Assembly (NCBI RefSeq): GCF_003352065.1
Contig: NZ_CP025803.1
Coordinates: 2,955,574 to 3,019,573 of the forward strand
DNA: 64,000 nucleotides
Reading direction: 5' to 3'
Source: Sulfitobacter sp. SK011
Lineage (GTDB): Bacteria > Pseudomonadota > Alphaproteobacteria > Rhodobacterales > Rhodobacteraceae
Each line of letters begins with the position of its first letter. Within the stretch, counting starts at the first letter, position 1. The position numbers and the translations under genes were made by a program. Below the pieces are notes generated by a model, which worked only from the letters and a program-made list of their open reading frames with translations, was not told where the DNA came from and made no database searches. This document shows positions 47,190 to 56,089 of the stretch, in pieces.

Positions 47190-47864
47190 ATGGTCAGGCA
47201 GTTAGGGTTTGATTTGCCCAGCCGTACGGCGCTGGGGCGGGATGCCTTTTTTGTGGCCCCCACCAATGCCATGGCGCTTGCGATGATTGAAAACTGGGCG
47301 ACATGGGCGGGCGGTAAGCTTGTCCTGACCGGGCCGGAAGGGTCGGGAAAAACCCATCTGGCGCATGTGTGGGCCGACATGACCGGGGCCAAGATCATCG
47401 CGGCCACGGACCTGAATAATGCCGATATTCCCGCCCTCGCCACTGGTGCGGTTGCTGTTGAGGACGTGCCGCGTATTGCAGGCGACCCGGCGTCGCAAAC
47501 CGCCCTTTTTCACCTGCACAATCTTGTGCTGGCCGAACGGCATCCGCTGCTCTTGACCGGCGCGCTCCCGGTGCCGCGCTGGGGTCTGAGCCTGCCTGAT
47601 CTGACCAGCCGTGTCGCAGCCGCGACCGCTGTGGCGCTTGATCCGCCCGATGACGCGCTGCTTTCGGCGCTGTTGGTCAAGCTGCTGGCTGATCGCCAGC
47701 TTACCCCCAAACCGGAACTGATCCCCTATCTGCTGAGCCGCATGGACCGATCCTTTGCAGCCGCGATTGAACTGATCGACCAGCTTGATACCGCCAGCAT
47801 CGCGCAGAAACGCCCGATCACCCGCCATCTGGCGGCACAGGTGCTGGACAACGACACCCAATAA
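47190..47864 (+). CDS. hdaA: HdaA, DnaA-related regulator of replication initiation
   Basis: A 224-residue AAA+ protein from ATG 47190. Walker A is GPEGSGKTHLAHVW; the usual Walker B is shortened to VAVEDVPRI; sensor and lid regions follow to SRMDRSFAAAIELIDQLD. Like other Hda proteins it has the DnaA AAA+ domain but no DNA-binding domain IV. It couples the beta clamp to DnaA-ATP hydrolysis. The N-terminus QLGFDLP is the clamp-binding motif. Confidence 0.92.
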   Translation: MVRQLGFDLPSRTALGRDAFFVAPTNAMALAMIENWATWAGGKLVLTGPEGSGKTHLAHVWADMTGAKIIAATDLNNADIPALATGAVAVEDVPRIAGDPASQTALFHLHNLVLAERHPLLLTGALPVPRWGLSLPDLTSRVAAATAVALDPPDDALLSALLVKLLADRQLTPKPELIPYLLSRMDRSFAAAIELIDQLDTASIAQKRPITRHLAAQVLDNDTQ

Positions 47865-47935
47865 GCATGATACTTGGGGCACAAGCGCGTTTCACCAGTC
47901 GCATTCCTGTTACAAACCAAAGCCATAAGGCCATC

Positions 47936-50110
47936 ATGACCGACGCCGATTTCCTTCAAGCCCCCTTTGCCCCTGCCAGCGAATTGCCCGATCTGGATAT
48001 TGCCGGAACGGGTCGGTTCTTTAACCGCGAATTGAGCTGGCTGGCGTTCAACTGGCGGGTGCTGGAAGAGGCCGAAAACCCCCGTGTGCCCTTGCTGGAA
48101 CGGTTGCGGTTTCTGTCGATCTCTGCCGATAACCTTGATGAATTCTACACAGTCCGTGTGGCGGGCCTGCGCGAATTGGCGCAGGCGGGCAACACCACGC
48201 CCGCGGCAGATGGTCTGTCGCCCGCTGAACAGCTTGTCCTGATCAACGAAAACGCCCGCAATCTGATGGCAAACCAACAGCGCGTACTGGTTGATCTGAT
48301 GGCCGAAATGGACGCGCAAAACATCATGCTGGAACGCAGCGCCGATCTGACAGATGAGGACCTCGAATATCTCGAAGAAGTGTTCCTCAATCAGGTATTT
48401 GCCGTTCTGTCACCGCTGGCCATTGACCCGGCCCACCCGTTTCCGTTCATCCCCAACACCGGCTATGCGCTGGCCCTGCAGCTTGAGCGCACCGCAGACA
48501 AGCGCCCCCTGCAAGCCCTGCTGCCAATTCCGGCACAGATCGAACGGTTCGTGTCCCTGCCAGCACCCGATGGTTGCCTGCGGTATCTGCCGCTTGAGGA
48601 CCTGCTGGTCATTAAAATTCCCGTGCTTTTTCCGGGCTACAAAGTCAAAGCGCAATTCGAATTCCGGGTCCTGCGCGACAGTGATCTTGAGGTCGAAGAC
48701 GAGGCCGAAGACCTCGTGCGCGAATTTGAAGTTGCGCTGAAACGCCGTCGCAGGGGTGAGGTCGTGCGCCTGACCCACTCTGCCGGTGCGCCCGAGAAAC
48801 TAAAATCCATTGTCATGGCCGAACTGGGCGTCCACCCGCAGGATGTGATCGAAATTGATGGCATGATCGGTGTCGATGACCTGTCCGAGCTTGTCACTGA
48901 CGCACGCCCCGATCTTTTGTGGCCGCAATTCACCCCGCGCATTCCCGAACGCGTCACCGACCATGACGGCGATATGTTTGCGGCAATCCGGCACAAGGAT
49001 ATGCTGCTGCACCACCCCTATGAGACCTTTGACATGGTGGTTCGGTTTCTGGCCCAGGCCGCGCGCGACCCACAGGTGGTCGCGATCAAACAGACGCTTT
49101 ATCGCACCTCGCGCGACAGCCCGATTGTCGAGGCGCTGTGTGAAGCGGCCGAGGACGGCAAATCTGTCACCGCATTGGTGGAACTCAAGGCCCGTTTTGA
49201 CGAGGCCGCCAACATTCGACAATCGCGCCGACTGGAACGTGCAGGCGCGCATGTGGTCTATGGGTTCATCGACCTGAAAACCCATGCCAAAATCAGCACC
49301 GTCGTGCGCCGGGAAGGCAACCAACTGGTGACCTATACCCACTACGGCACCGGTAATTACCACCCGATCACGGCCCGCATTTATACCGATCTGTCGCTCT
49401 TTACCTGCGATCAGCGGTTGGGGCGCGACGCCACGAAAGTGTTTAACTATCTGTCAGGCTATGCGCAGCCCGCCAGCCTCGACAATCTGGCAATCTCTCC
49501 CACCACCCTGAAACCGCGCCTTCTGGCGATGATCAAGGCAGAAGGCGAACATGCAGCCGCTGGCAAACCGGCCGAAATCTGGGCAAAGATGAACTCGATC
49601 ATCGACTCCGAAGTCATCGACGCGCTTTATGAAGCCTCGCAGGCCGGGGTTAAAATCAGCCTCGTTGTGCGCGGTATCTGCGGATTGCGCCCCGGCGTCA
49701 AAGGGCTTTCTGAAAACATTCGGGTCAAATCCATCGTGGGCCGTTTTCTGGAACATTCGCGCATTGTCTGCTTTGGCAATGGCTATGGGTTGCCCCACAA
49801 AAAAGCCCGCGTTTTCATGTCGTCTGCCGATTGGATGGGCCGCAACCTGAACCGCCGCGTTGAGACATTGGTCGAGATCGAAAACCCCACCGTAAAAGCA
49901 CAGATCACCAGCCAGATCATGGCCGCCAATCTGGCCGATGTCGCGCAAAGCTGGGTCATGGCCCCTGACGGCACTTTTGAACGCCCCGCGTTGCCTGCCG
50001 GACAGTTTGCCTTCAACTGCCACCGCTTCTTTATGGAAAACCCCTCCTTGTCCGGGCGCGGGTCTGCCGGGGCCTCAGATGTGCCAAAGCTCACCCACAC
50101 CGAAGACTAG
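47936..50110 (+). CDS. ppk1: Polyphosphate kinase
   Basis: A 724-residue PPK1 from ATG 47936. RFFNRELSWLAFNWRVLEEA begins the N domain. The catalytic His regions are in VYGFIDLKTHAKISTVVRRE and LEHSRIVCFGNG; LTYTHYGTGNYHPITARIYTDLSLFT is a family block. It makes polyP from ATP at the membrane-associated pool. It lies 71 bp after hdaA and 104 bp before ppx, forming a polyP storage/turnover pair. Confidence 0.96.
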   Translation: MTDADFLQAPFAPASELPDLDIAGTGRFFNRELSWLAFNWRVLEEAENPRVPLLERLRFLSISADNLDEFYTVRVAGLRELAQAGNTTPAADGLSPAEQLVLINENARNLMANQQRVLVDLMAEMDAQNIMLERSADLTDEDLEYLEEVFLNQVFAVLSPLAIDPAHPFPFIPNTGYALALQLERTADKRPLQALLPIPAQIERFVSLPAPDGCLRYLPLEDLLVIKIPVLFPGYKVKAQFEFRVLRDSDLEVEDEAEDLVREFEVALKRRRRGEVVRLTHSAGAPEKLKSIVMAELGVHPQDVIEIDGMIGVDDLSELVTDARPDLLWPQFTPRIPERVTDHDGDMFAAIRHKDMLLHHPYETFDMVVRFLAQAARDPQVVAIKQTLYRTSRDSPIVEALCEAAEDGKSVTALVELKARFDEAANIRQSRRLERAGAHVVYGFIDLKTHAKISTVVRREGNQLVTYTHYGTGNYHPITARIYTDLSLFTCDQRLGRDATKVFNYLSGYAQPASLDNLAISPTTLKPRLLAMIKAEGEHAAAGKPAEIWAKMNSIIDSEVIDALYEASQAGVKISLVVRGICGLRPGVKGLSENIRVKSIVGRFLEHSRIVCFGNGYGLPHKKARVFMSSADWMGRNLNRRVETLVEIENPTVKAQITSQIMAANLADVAQSWVMAPDGTFERPALPAGQFAFNCHRFFMENPSLSGRGSAGASDVPKLTHTED

Positions 50111-50214
50111 GACCAATGGGTTTTCATCCCGCGTATCGGCCGCCCTTAACGATTGACCTCGCGGGCGCGGTACCGCATTTTGCGCAGCACTAGGGACGGC
50201 CCGCAGGAGAGCTC

Positions 50215-51798
50215 ATGGCAGACCAGACCGATACACTCCCGACACCTGTGCCCGAAACCGGTGTGGCCGACCTGGGGCTGTTTGGAAAACCGCTTTTTGA
50301 GGACCCAAGTGCCCGTGCGTTGGCGCGCGTCGGGGTGGTTGATGTCGGCTCAAACTCTGTCCGATTGGTGGTATTTGATGGGGCGGCACGGTCGCCTGCG
50401 TATTTCTACAATGAAAAGATCATGTGCGCATTGGGCGCTGGCATGGCCGAAACGGGCCATCTGTCGCCCACTGGCCGGGTGCGCGCCCTGTCCGCGATGC
50501 GGCGGTTCAAAAAGCTGGCTGACGGGATGGGGTTAAGCGAACTGAGCGTTGTGGCAACAGCCGCGGTGCGCGATGCCAGTGACGGCAAAGATTTTTGTGA
50601 TGAGGTGCACCGCGATACCGGTCTGCGCATCTGGGTCATTGACGGCGAGGAAGAGGCGCGGTTGTCCGCGCAGGGGGTGTTGTTGGGCTGGCCGGGTGCC
50701 TATGGCCTTGTCTGCGACATTGGCGGTTCTTCGATGGAACTGGCCGAAATTTCAGGTGGGCGCGTTGGCCGCCGCGTGACGTCGCAGCTGGGGCCATTGA
50801 AACTGCGCGACCTCAAGGGCGGTGCCAAGGCGCGAAACGCGCATATCAAGGGCGTGATGGATGGTTTGCAGGAAAAGATGGGCGCACAGCGTGACCGTCT
50901 GTTTCTTGTGGGTGGATCGTGGCGCGCGATTGCCCGCATCGACATGTACAGGCGCGGCTATCCGCTGCATGTGCTGCATGAATACCGCATGACTGTGCGT
51001 TCGGTCAGCGCGACGGTAAAGTTCATCCAGAAATCCAACCTTGATGAGATCCGTGCGGCCTGCGGCGTCTCGTCGACCCGCATGGCGCTGGTCCCATTTG
51101 CCGCAGAAGTGCTGAGCCGTCTGGTCAAATCGTTCAAGCCCAAAGACATCGCCGTCAGCAGCTATGGCATCCGCGAAGGCATGCTTTACGAACAAATGCC
51201 GCAACGCCTGCGCGACCGCGATCCCCTGATCGAAGCCTGCCGTTTTGCAGAAGCCAAAGATGCCCGGATGCCGGGGTTTGGCAAAATCCTGAACAATTTC
51301 ATTGCACCGCTCTATAAGTCCAGCCCGGCACCGCGCAAACGATTGGTCAAGGCGGCATGCCTGCTCCATGATGTCAGCTGGCGCGCGCATCCCGACTACC
51401 GCGCTGAGGTCTGTTTTGACAACGCCACACGCGCCAACCTGGGCGGGCTCAAACATGCCGAACGCGTCTATTTGGGACTGGCGCTGCTGCACCGCTATTC
51501 AAACAAACGTGAAAACACCCGGTTTGAAGACCTGTATCAAATGGTCGATGAAAAGACCCGTAACGAGGCCGAAATCCTTGGCAAAGCCATGCGATTTGGT
51601 GCGATGTTGTGGATGAACAAGCATGAAGACCGGGGCGAAATGCGTTGGTTTCCACAGAAAAAGCTGTTGGAGATTTGGTTGACCCCTGACATGCAACCGC
51701 TTTTTGGTGAGGTCGCAGAGGCGCGGCTGAACTCGCTTGCAGATTCGCTTGGGGCTGAGGTCGTCGTCAAGATCGGCAAAGGGAAACCTGAGAAGTAG
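50215..51798 (+). CDS. ppx: Exopolyphosphatase (Ppx/GppA family)
   Basis: A 527-residue phosphatase of the ASKHA fold. VVDVGSNSVRLVVFDG is the first phosphate loop, ELSVVATAAVRDASDGKDF the family signature, and GLVCDIGGSSMELAEISGG the second phosphate loop. The long C-terminal region (from about 330) includes an HD-like helical domain (LLHDVSWRAHPDYR). Location after ppk supports polyP hydrolysis over pppGpp hydrolysis, though the family can do both. Confidence 0.93.
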   Translation: MADQTDTLPTPVPETGVADLGLFGKPLFEDPSARALARVGVVDVGSNSVRLVVFDGAARSPAYFYNEKIMCALGAGMAETGHLSPTGRVRALSAMRRFKKLADGMGLSELSVVATAAVRDASDGKDFCDEVHRDTGLRIWVIDGEEEARLSAQGVLLGWPGAYGLVCDIGGSSMELAEISGGRVGRRVTSQLGPLKLRDLKGGAKARNAHIKGVMDGLQEKMGAQRDRLFLVGGSWRAIARIDMYRRGYPLHVLHEYRMTVRSVSATVKFIQKSNLDEIRAACGVSSTRMALVPFAAEVLSRLVKSFKPKDIAVSSYGIREGMLYEQMPQRLRDRDPLIEACRFAEAKDARMPGFGKILNNFIAPLYKSSPAPRKRLVKAACLLHDVSWRAHPDYRAEVCFDNATRANLGGLKHAERVYLGLALLHRYSNKRENTRFEDLYQMVDEKTRNEAEILGKAMRFGAMLWMNKHEDRGEMRWFPQKKLLEIWLTPDMQPLFGEVAEARLNSLADSLGAEVVVKIGKGKPEK

Positions 51799-51803
51799 CG
51801 CTG

Positions 51804-52214
51804 TCAAATCTCGGCAAAAATCTCGATCAGATTGCCGTCGGGATCGCGAAAGAACAATGTGCGATGGCCAAAATCCCGGTTTGTTGGCGGCGACAGAATG
51901 GCGATCCCCTGATCCGCCAGTTCTGCCGCGCAGGCATCAACAGACCGCACCGGAACCTTGAAAGCCAACTGAAGCGCCGCACTGCCCATTGGCGTCGGCA
52001 CATCTTGTCCGGTCCGGCCCGGATTGGACAGCGCAAGTATGGTCGGCCCAATCTGATATTCTATCCAGTTTTCAGACAGTTCGCGCGCGACGGAAAACCG
52101 CAAAATACCCTGATAAAATGTGCGCATCGCCGCCATGTCCCGGACAATGACCACGGTGTAATCGACCGCGCATATGGCATCGAATGCCGATCCGTTGGGT
52201 TGTTTGCTGGTCAT
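51804..52214 (-). CDS. VOC family protein
   Basis: A 136-residue glyoxalase-fold protein: VDYTVVIVRDMAAMRTFYQGILRFSV, then VRSVDACAAELADQGIAI and the C-terminal HRTLFFRDPDGNLIEIFAEI with the metal-ligand Glu. The substrate is unknown. Convergent with ppx with a 5-bp gap. Confidence 0.82.
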   Translation of the reverse strand: MTSKQPNGSAFDAICAVDYTVVIVRDMAAMRTFYQGILRFSVARELSENWIEYQIGPTILALSNPGRTGQDVPTPMGSAALQLAFKVPVRSVDACAAELADQGIAILSPPTNRDFGHRTLFFRDPDGNLIEIFAEI

Positions 52215-52223
52215 CTGTTGGGG

Positions 52224-52592
52224 CTAAAGTTCGATCTGCGGCGCAGGTTCGGTCGGGGTCTCGGGCGGCACCATCGGATGATCCGGTTTACGACGGATTA
52301 TGATATCCCCGTTCGGCAGCATCTCGGGCGCGCTATAGGCGCTCCAATCATCCACTTGTTCCAGCAATTCTGTCAGCTTCGGCCCCATCTCGGCAGCAAA
52401 ATTCTTGAGCGCCGGACCCATCTGTTCCGCCAACCCTTCGAACCCGTCGATCGCAGGTTCCATTTCTTTCAGGATCCCTTCCATGAACAACTGCGCACCA
52501 CGCTCCATCAGGGACAGCCCCCGATCCTCCTCAGCCCCGGCAACGAGGGGGGCAAGGGACAGGGCCAGTGCAAAGGAAGCAGCATATTTCAT
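52224..52592 (-). CDS. Secreted conserved hypothetical protein
   Basis: About 122 residues from ATG 52592. A signal peptide (YAASFALALSLAPLVAGA) is followed by a helical, acidic region rich in Met/Glu (MERGAQLFMEGILKEMEPAIDGFEGLAEQMGPALKN) and a Pro-rich tail (VPPETPTEPAPQIEL). Such proteins are common in roseobacters and sometimes mislabelled as AAA ATPases; there is no P-loop. Function is not assigned. Confidence 0.72.
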   Translation of the reverse strand: MKYAASFALALSLAPLVAGAEEDRGLSLMERGAQLFMEGILKEMEPAIDGFEGLAEQMGPALKNFAAEMGPKLTELLEQVDDWSAYSAPEMLPNGDIIIRRKPDHPMVPPETPTEPAPQIEL

Positions 52593-52640
52593 GGACGTAA
52601 TATAGCAGTTCATGGTGGGTTTTTCAAAGGTGCCAAACTT

Positions 52641-53666
52641 TTATGCGTCAAAATCTATCGTGACCGGAAAATGATCTGATGCCGTCACCAGCGCATCGCG
52701 CAATAGCGGATTTTCCCAACACGTAGGGTCATCAAGCGGGTGCCAGATGCGCCATTTCGCCCCCTTTGCCCGAAAATCATCCGTGACGATGATGTAGTCA
52801 AGCAGGGCCTGCAGAAATCTTTTCTCTGTCCTGATCCAAAACCGTGACGAGGTCGGCGCAGCCCCCAGTTTCCGGCTGAGCGCCTGTTTTGCATGCGGAT
52901 CAAAAAGTGCACCTGGCCCGTCATGACCCATCACAATTTCAACTGAAGACCGGCCAAACAGGCTCTCAAACTCATCAAGCCCCGGACCGTCGTTTAAATC
53001 ACCCAGCACAATCAGCGGCGTACCAGCGGCCAGATGCTCGTCAATCCGGGCACGCAACCAGATTGCCTGTGCCAGTTGCTTGCGGCGATTGGCGATGCCA
53101 AAGCTCATGACTTCAGCGGGCGTTTTCGCCCCATGCGGGGCCTTGGATTTGAGATGGGCACCGATCATCCGAAAGGCAAAACCGGTTTTGGTTGTCACCG
53201 ACAGTTCCAGCGGTGGCTTTGAAAACACCACCAGATCTTCGGTCGCATCAATGTCCAGATCAATGCGCAGTGCCCCGTCAAAGCGCGGTGCACCTGTGGC
53301 CCCCTCCATACCCGAAAACGCGCCTTGCGGATCATGGTACGCCACAAGAGTTTCAGGGTCAAAAAGCAGCGCAATCTCTTGCTGTGTCTCGTTTGAATAG
53401 CCCATGACCGCGTCGCGGGCGCGCAGGCCAAAATGCGCGGCGAATGCCTCCAATGACTTGACGGTCGATTGTTTCCTGTTTTGATCCGGGGCTTCGATGA
53501 TCATCACCGCATCGGCATCCAGCGCCTGAAACACCACACCCAGCGCCGCCGTCTGATCGGCCCGCGTAACATTATAACGGCCGGACCAGCCATTATCGTT
53601 AAAAAGTTTGTTATTGCTGTTAAAGAGGCTCGAAAACCACTCCACGTTATAGGTTGCGATCCGCAT
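52641..53666 (-). CDS. Endonuclease/exonuclease/phosphatase family protein
   Basis: A 341-residue EEP-fold enzyme from ATG 53666, which overlaps the stop of the J-domain gene as TGATG. RIATYNVEWF holds the first Asn, ILGDLNDGPGLDEFESLF the catalytic Asp/Asn, and ALVTASDHFPVTIDFDA the terminal SDH motif. These give a complete DNase I-like metal site. The substrate may be nucleic acid or a phosphate ester. Confidence 0.88.
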   Translation of the reverse strand: MRIATYNVEWFSSLFNSNNKLFNDNGWSGRYNVTRADQTAALGVVFQALDADAVMIIEAPDQNRKQSTVKSLEAFAAHFGLRARDAVMGYSNETQQEIALLFDPETLVAYHDPQGAFSGMEGATGAPRFDGALRIDLDIDATEDLVVFSKPPLELSVTTKTGFAFRMIGAHLKSKAPHGAKTPAEVMSFGIANRRKQLAQAIWLRARIDEHLAAGTPLIVLGDLNDGPGLDEFESLFGRSSVEIVMGHDGPGALFDPHAKQALSRKLGAAPTSSRFWIRTEKRFLQALLDYIIVTDDFRAKGAKWRIWHPLDDPTCWENPLLRDALVTASDHFPVTIDFDA

Positions 53667-54346
53667 CAAGCGGCCTTGCCAGAGATGGTTTCCCACGCGC
53701 GGTTGATATCAATCATGCGCTTTTCCGCCATTCTGACCGCTTCTTCGGGCAATCCACGCGCCACCAGAACATCCGGGTGATTGGCCCGCACCAGCTTGCG
53801 CCACGCGTCCCGCGCCTCTTGCAGTGAGGCACCCGGTGCGATGCCCAGAACGCTATGCGGCAAGGGAGAGGTATCGGGCACAAACCGCGCCCGAAGCGCT
53901 GCGAAATTCTCGGCCGGCATGCCAAATATTTCGCCAACTTCAACCAAAAACGCGTCTTCGTTTGGGTGGTAAGTACCATCGGCCATCGCGATGTGAAACA
54001 ACCCTTCCATCAGGTCACACAGCATCTCGGGCTGATCCCGGAACATATCCGCGATCCGGCGCGCATATTCTTCAAAACCAGCGACGTCCTGGCGCGCAAG
54101 GTTGAACACGCGCGCGGCCCCAGCGGTATCGCCATCGGAGATCTGAAACACCTCGCGAAACGCTGTGACCTCATCGCGGGTCACCAGACCGTCCGCCTTG
54201 GCCATTTTTGCCCCCAGCGCAATCACTGCAATGGTAAAGGCCACCGACCGCTCTGGCGGGCTACGCAGGCGGTCAAAAACGGCCGACAACCCTTCGCCAG
54301 TGGCAAGGGCTGAAATGGCTTCGGTGATGCGGGTCCAGACTGACAT
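53666..54346 (-). CDS. DjlA-like J-domain protein
   Basis: A 226-residue cytosolic co-chaperone. Residues about 25-150 form a TerB-like helical domain (VAFTIAVIALGAKMAKADGLVTRDEV ... LFHIAMADGTYHPNEDAFL), and the C-terminus a J domain with SVLGIAPGASLQEARDAWRKLVRANHPDVL (HPD present). There is no transmembrane anchor, unlike E. coli DjlA. Coupled to the EEP gene downstream. Confidence 0.88.
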   Translation of the reverse strand: MSVWTRITEAISALATGEGLSAVFDRLRSPPERSVAFTIAVIALGAKMAKADGLVTRDEVTAFREVFQISDGDTAGAARVFNLARQDVAGFEEYARRIADMFRDQPEMLCDLMEGLFHIAMADGTYHPNEDAFLVEVGEIFGMPAENFAALRARFVPDTSPLPHSVLGIAPGASLQEARDAWRKLVRANHPDVLVARGLPEEAVRMAEKRMIDINRAWETISGKAA

Positions 54347-54377
54347 GGGTCCATCATACCTGTGGGTCGGGGGGAAG

Positions 54378-54863
54378 TCAGGGTCCGGAAATGATTTTCT
54401 GCATCAAAATCAGATCAAGCCATTTTCCACCCTTGCGGCCCACCTGCGGCATCTGCCCGACAGTCGTAAAACCCAACTTGCCGTGAAAGGCCACGGCACC
54501 GGGATTGGCACCGCTGATCGCGGCCACCATCACGTGATGGCCCTGCGCACGTGCCCCCGCAATGGCCTGTCGCATCAACCCGCGCCCTGCCCCGCGACCC
54601 TGCGCCTGCTGCCCCAGAATGATCGTGTGTTCGACCGTCGCGGCATATCCCGGCCCATTGCGAAACGGGCCGTAGGTGACAAACCCATTCACGCCGCCCG
54701 CCTCAACGACCCAGAACGCGCCCTGTCGCTCGGCGATCATCGCGGAAATGCCCTTGATGGTTTTCTCTTGGGTGGTGAATGTCGCATCGGTATCGCGGAT
54801 CATCGCATTCCAAAGCGCTGCAATGTCCCCGGCGTCTGCTGGATGTGCGGCCCGGATTTTCAT
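54378..54863 (-). CDS. GNAT family N-acetyltransferase (phosphinothricin type)
   Basis: A 161-residue acetyltransferase. IRAAHPADAGDIAALWN starts the fold and IILGQQAQGRGAGRGLMRQAIAGARAQGHH is motif A with the acetyl-CoA Q-x-x-G-x-G loop. FHGKLGFTTVGQMPQVGRKGGKWLDLILMQK resembles phosphinothricin/methionine-sulfoximine acetyltransferases. It overlaps the upstream glyoxalase-like gene by 4 bp. Confidence 0.85.
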   Translation of the reverse strand: MKIRAAHPADAGDIAALWNAMIRDTDATFTTQEKTIKGISAMIAERQGAFWVVEAGGVNGFVTYGPFRNGPGYAATVEHTIILGQQAQGRGAGRGLMRQAIAGARAQGHHVMVAAISGANPGAVAFHGKLGFTTVGQMPQVGRKGGKWLDLILMQKIISGP

Positions 54864-55471
54864 GTCAGCACTCGCGGGCCCGAAGGCGTGTCAAAATGCG
54901 CCGTTAGTCCGACTGGACCGGTTGAATATCTGATCCGCTCATCGCTCAGGTGAGGTGCCAACATCTTACAAAGCGCCACAGCATCGGGATGTGAGACATG
55001 CACCTGCGTCAACCGGCATCCAGACTGAGCCAAAAGGGACGCGGGGTGCGCCGTGCCCTCCCATTCGATCAATGCAGGCGCGCAATTGTCATAGGGCAGA
55101 ATGCCCGAGGCAGGCACTGCCATCCGCCAGCGCAAATTGCCTCGCCTTAGGCTGACAGGGCTGCCAAACCCATCTGGCAACGCCGCCAATGTCGCATCCA
55201 GATCATCACATCGGCAGATCCAGTTGGTCAGGCGGGGTGCCCCGTGAAACCGGTCCAGATCAAACCAGCGCGGACGGTCCGGCACCGGCGCATCGGGGTT
55301 GATCGCTATCGCCTCAAGATACAGCCCATCCGCCAGCCCCAGCAGTGTATTGTGGGTGTAAAACACATCGTGCTGGCCGCCGGGTTGCAGGTGGACACCC
55401 AATGCCTGCGCTGCATGATCCGTGGCGTTACCCAAACTGGCACCCGCCACTGCGATGTGATCCAACTCCAT
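54860..55471 (-). CDS. VOC/glyoxalase-like domain protein
   Basis: A 203-residue protein from ATG 55471 with AGAGGA upstream. [61 protein letters not shown] is the Glyoxalase_3 subtype pattern, a single long VOC domain. The substrate is unknown. It is coupled by overlap to the GNAT gene. Confidence 0.8.
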   Translation of the reverse strand: MELDHIAVAGASLGNATDHAAQALGVHLQPGGQHDVFYTHNTLLGLADGLYLEAIAINPDAPVPDRPRWFDLDRFHGAPRLTNWICRCDDLDATLAALPDGFGSPVSLRRGNLRWRMAVPASGILPYDNCAPALIEWEGTAHPASLLAQSGCRLTQVHVSHPDAVALCKMLAPHLSDERIRYSTGPVGLTAHFDTPSGPRVLT

Positions 55472-55603
55472 GCCAATCCTCTGCGACACATTAAGAAACC
55501 TGTTTTTGTGTAGGTCATATCTTTCATGTCGTCCATCACGCCGCCTCTACCCCTCAGCAGCGGTGCCGTTTGTCAGGCAAGAAAGATTGAACGGAGGGGG
55601 TGT

Positions 55604-56089
55604 TCAGAATGCCCAGACCACCAACGACCAAAGCGCTGCAACGCCCGTGGTATAAAACGTGGCCGCAAAGCCAAAGCCACGCAGCGGCGGCGACATGTGG
55701 TAGCCGACCCAGAACAACACCCGCGCAACCGCAAAGGCCAGCCCCATCGCGATGATCACCTGCCCGCCCAATGTGAGCGCCACAAACGGCCAGATCGCAA
55801 GCGCCAGCACCATTTGTTCGATGGTGTTGGTCAGCACTTTTTGATCAATCGATGCCGCTGACCCGGGCGTGAAACCCTGCCCGTCGATGATTTCATCATC
55901 AAAGAAACGGCGCTGTGCCAGTCGACCGATCATCGCGCATGTCACCAATCCACCGGGAAAGAACGCGCCGAGCAAGGCAACCGGTGCCGGAACAAAGGGC
56001 ATGTTCAACCGCATCGCCCCACCGATGACGGCAACGGCCCAGATCAGCCCCGCCACCATGCCGATCACAATGGTCGGGCGCTTGTTCAT
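55604..56089 (-). CDS. MAPEG-like membrane protein
   Basis: A 161-residue integral membrane protein with about four helices ([72 protein letters not shown]). [16 protein letters not shown] followed by [12 protein letters not shown] is a MAPEG-like N-x-x-E-Q and R-x-x-F-x-x-G-Y-H pattern. It overlaps the methylmalonyl-CoA mutase stop as ATGA, so it is in the same transcript. Confidence 0.8.
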   Translation of the reverse strand: MNKRPTIVIGMVAGLIWAVAVIGGAMRLNMPFVPAPVALLGAFFPGGLVTCAMIGRLAQRRFFDDEIIDGQGFTPGSAASIDQKVLTNTIEQMVLALAIWPFVALTLGGQVIIAMGLAFAVARVLFWVGYHMSPPLRGFGFAATFYTTGVAALWSLVVWAF

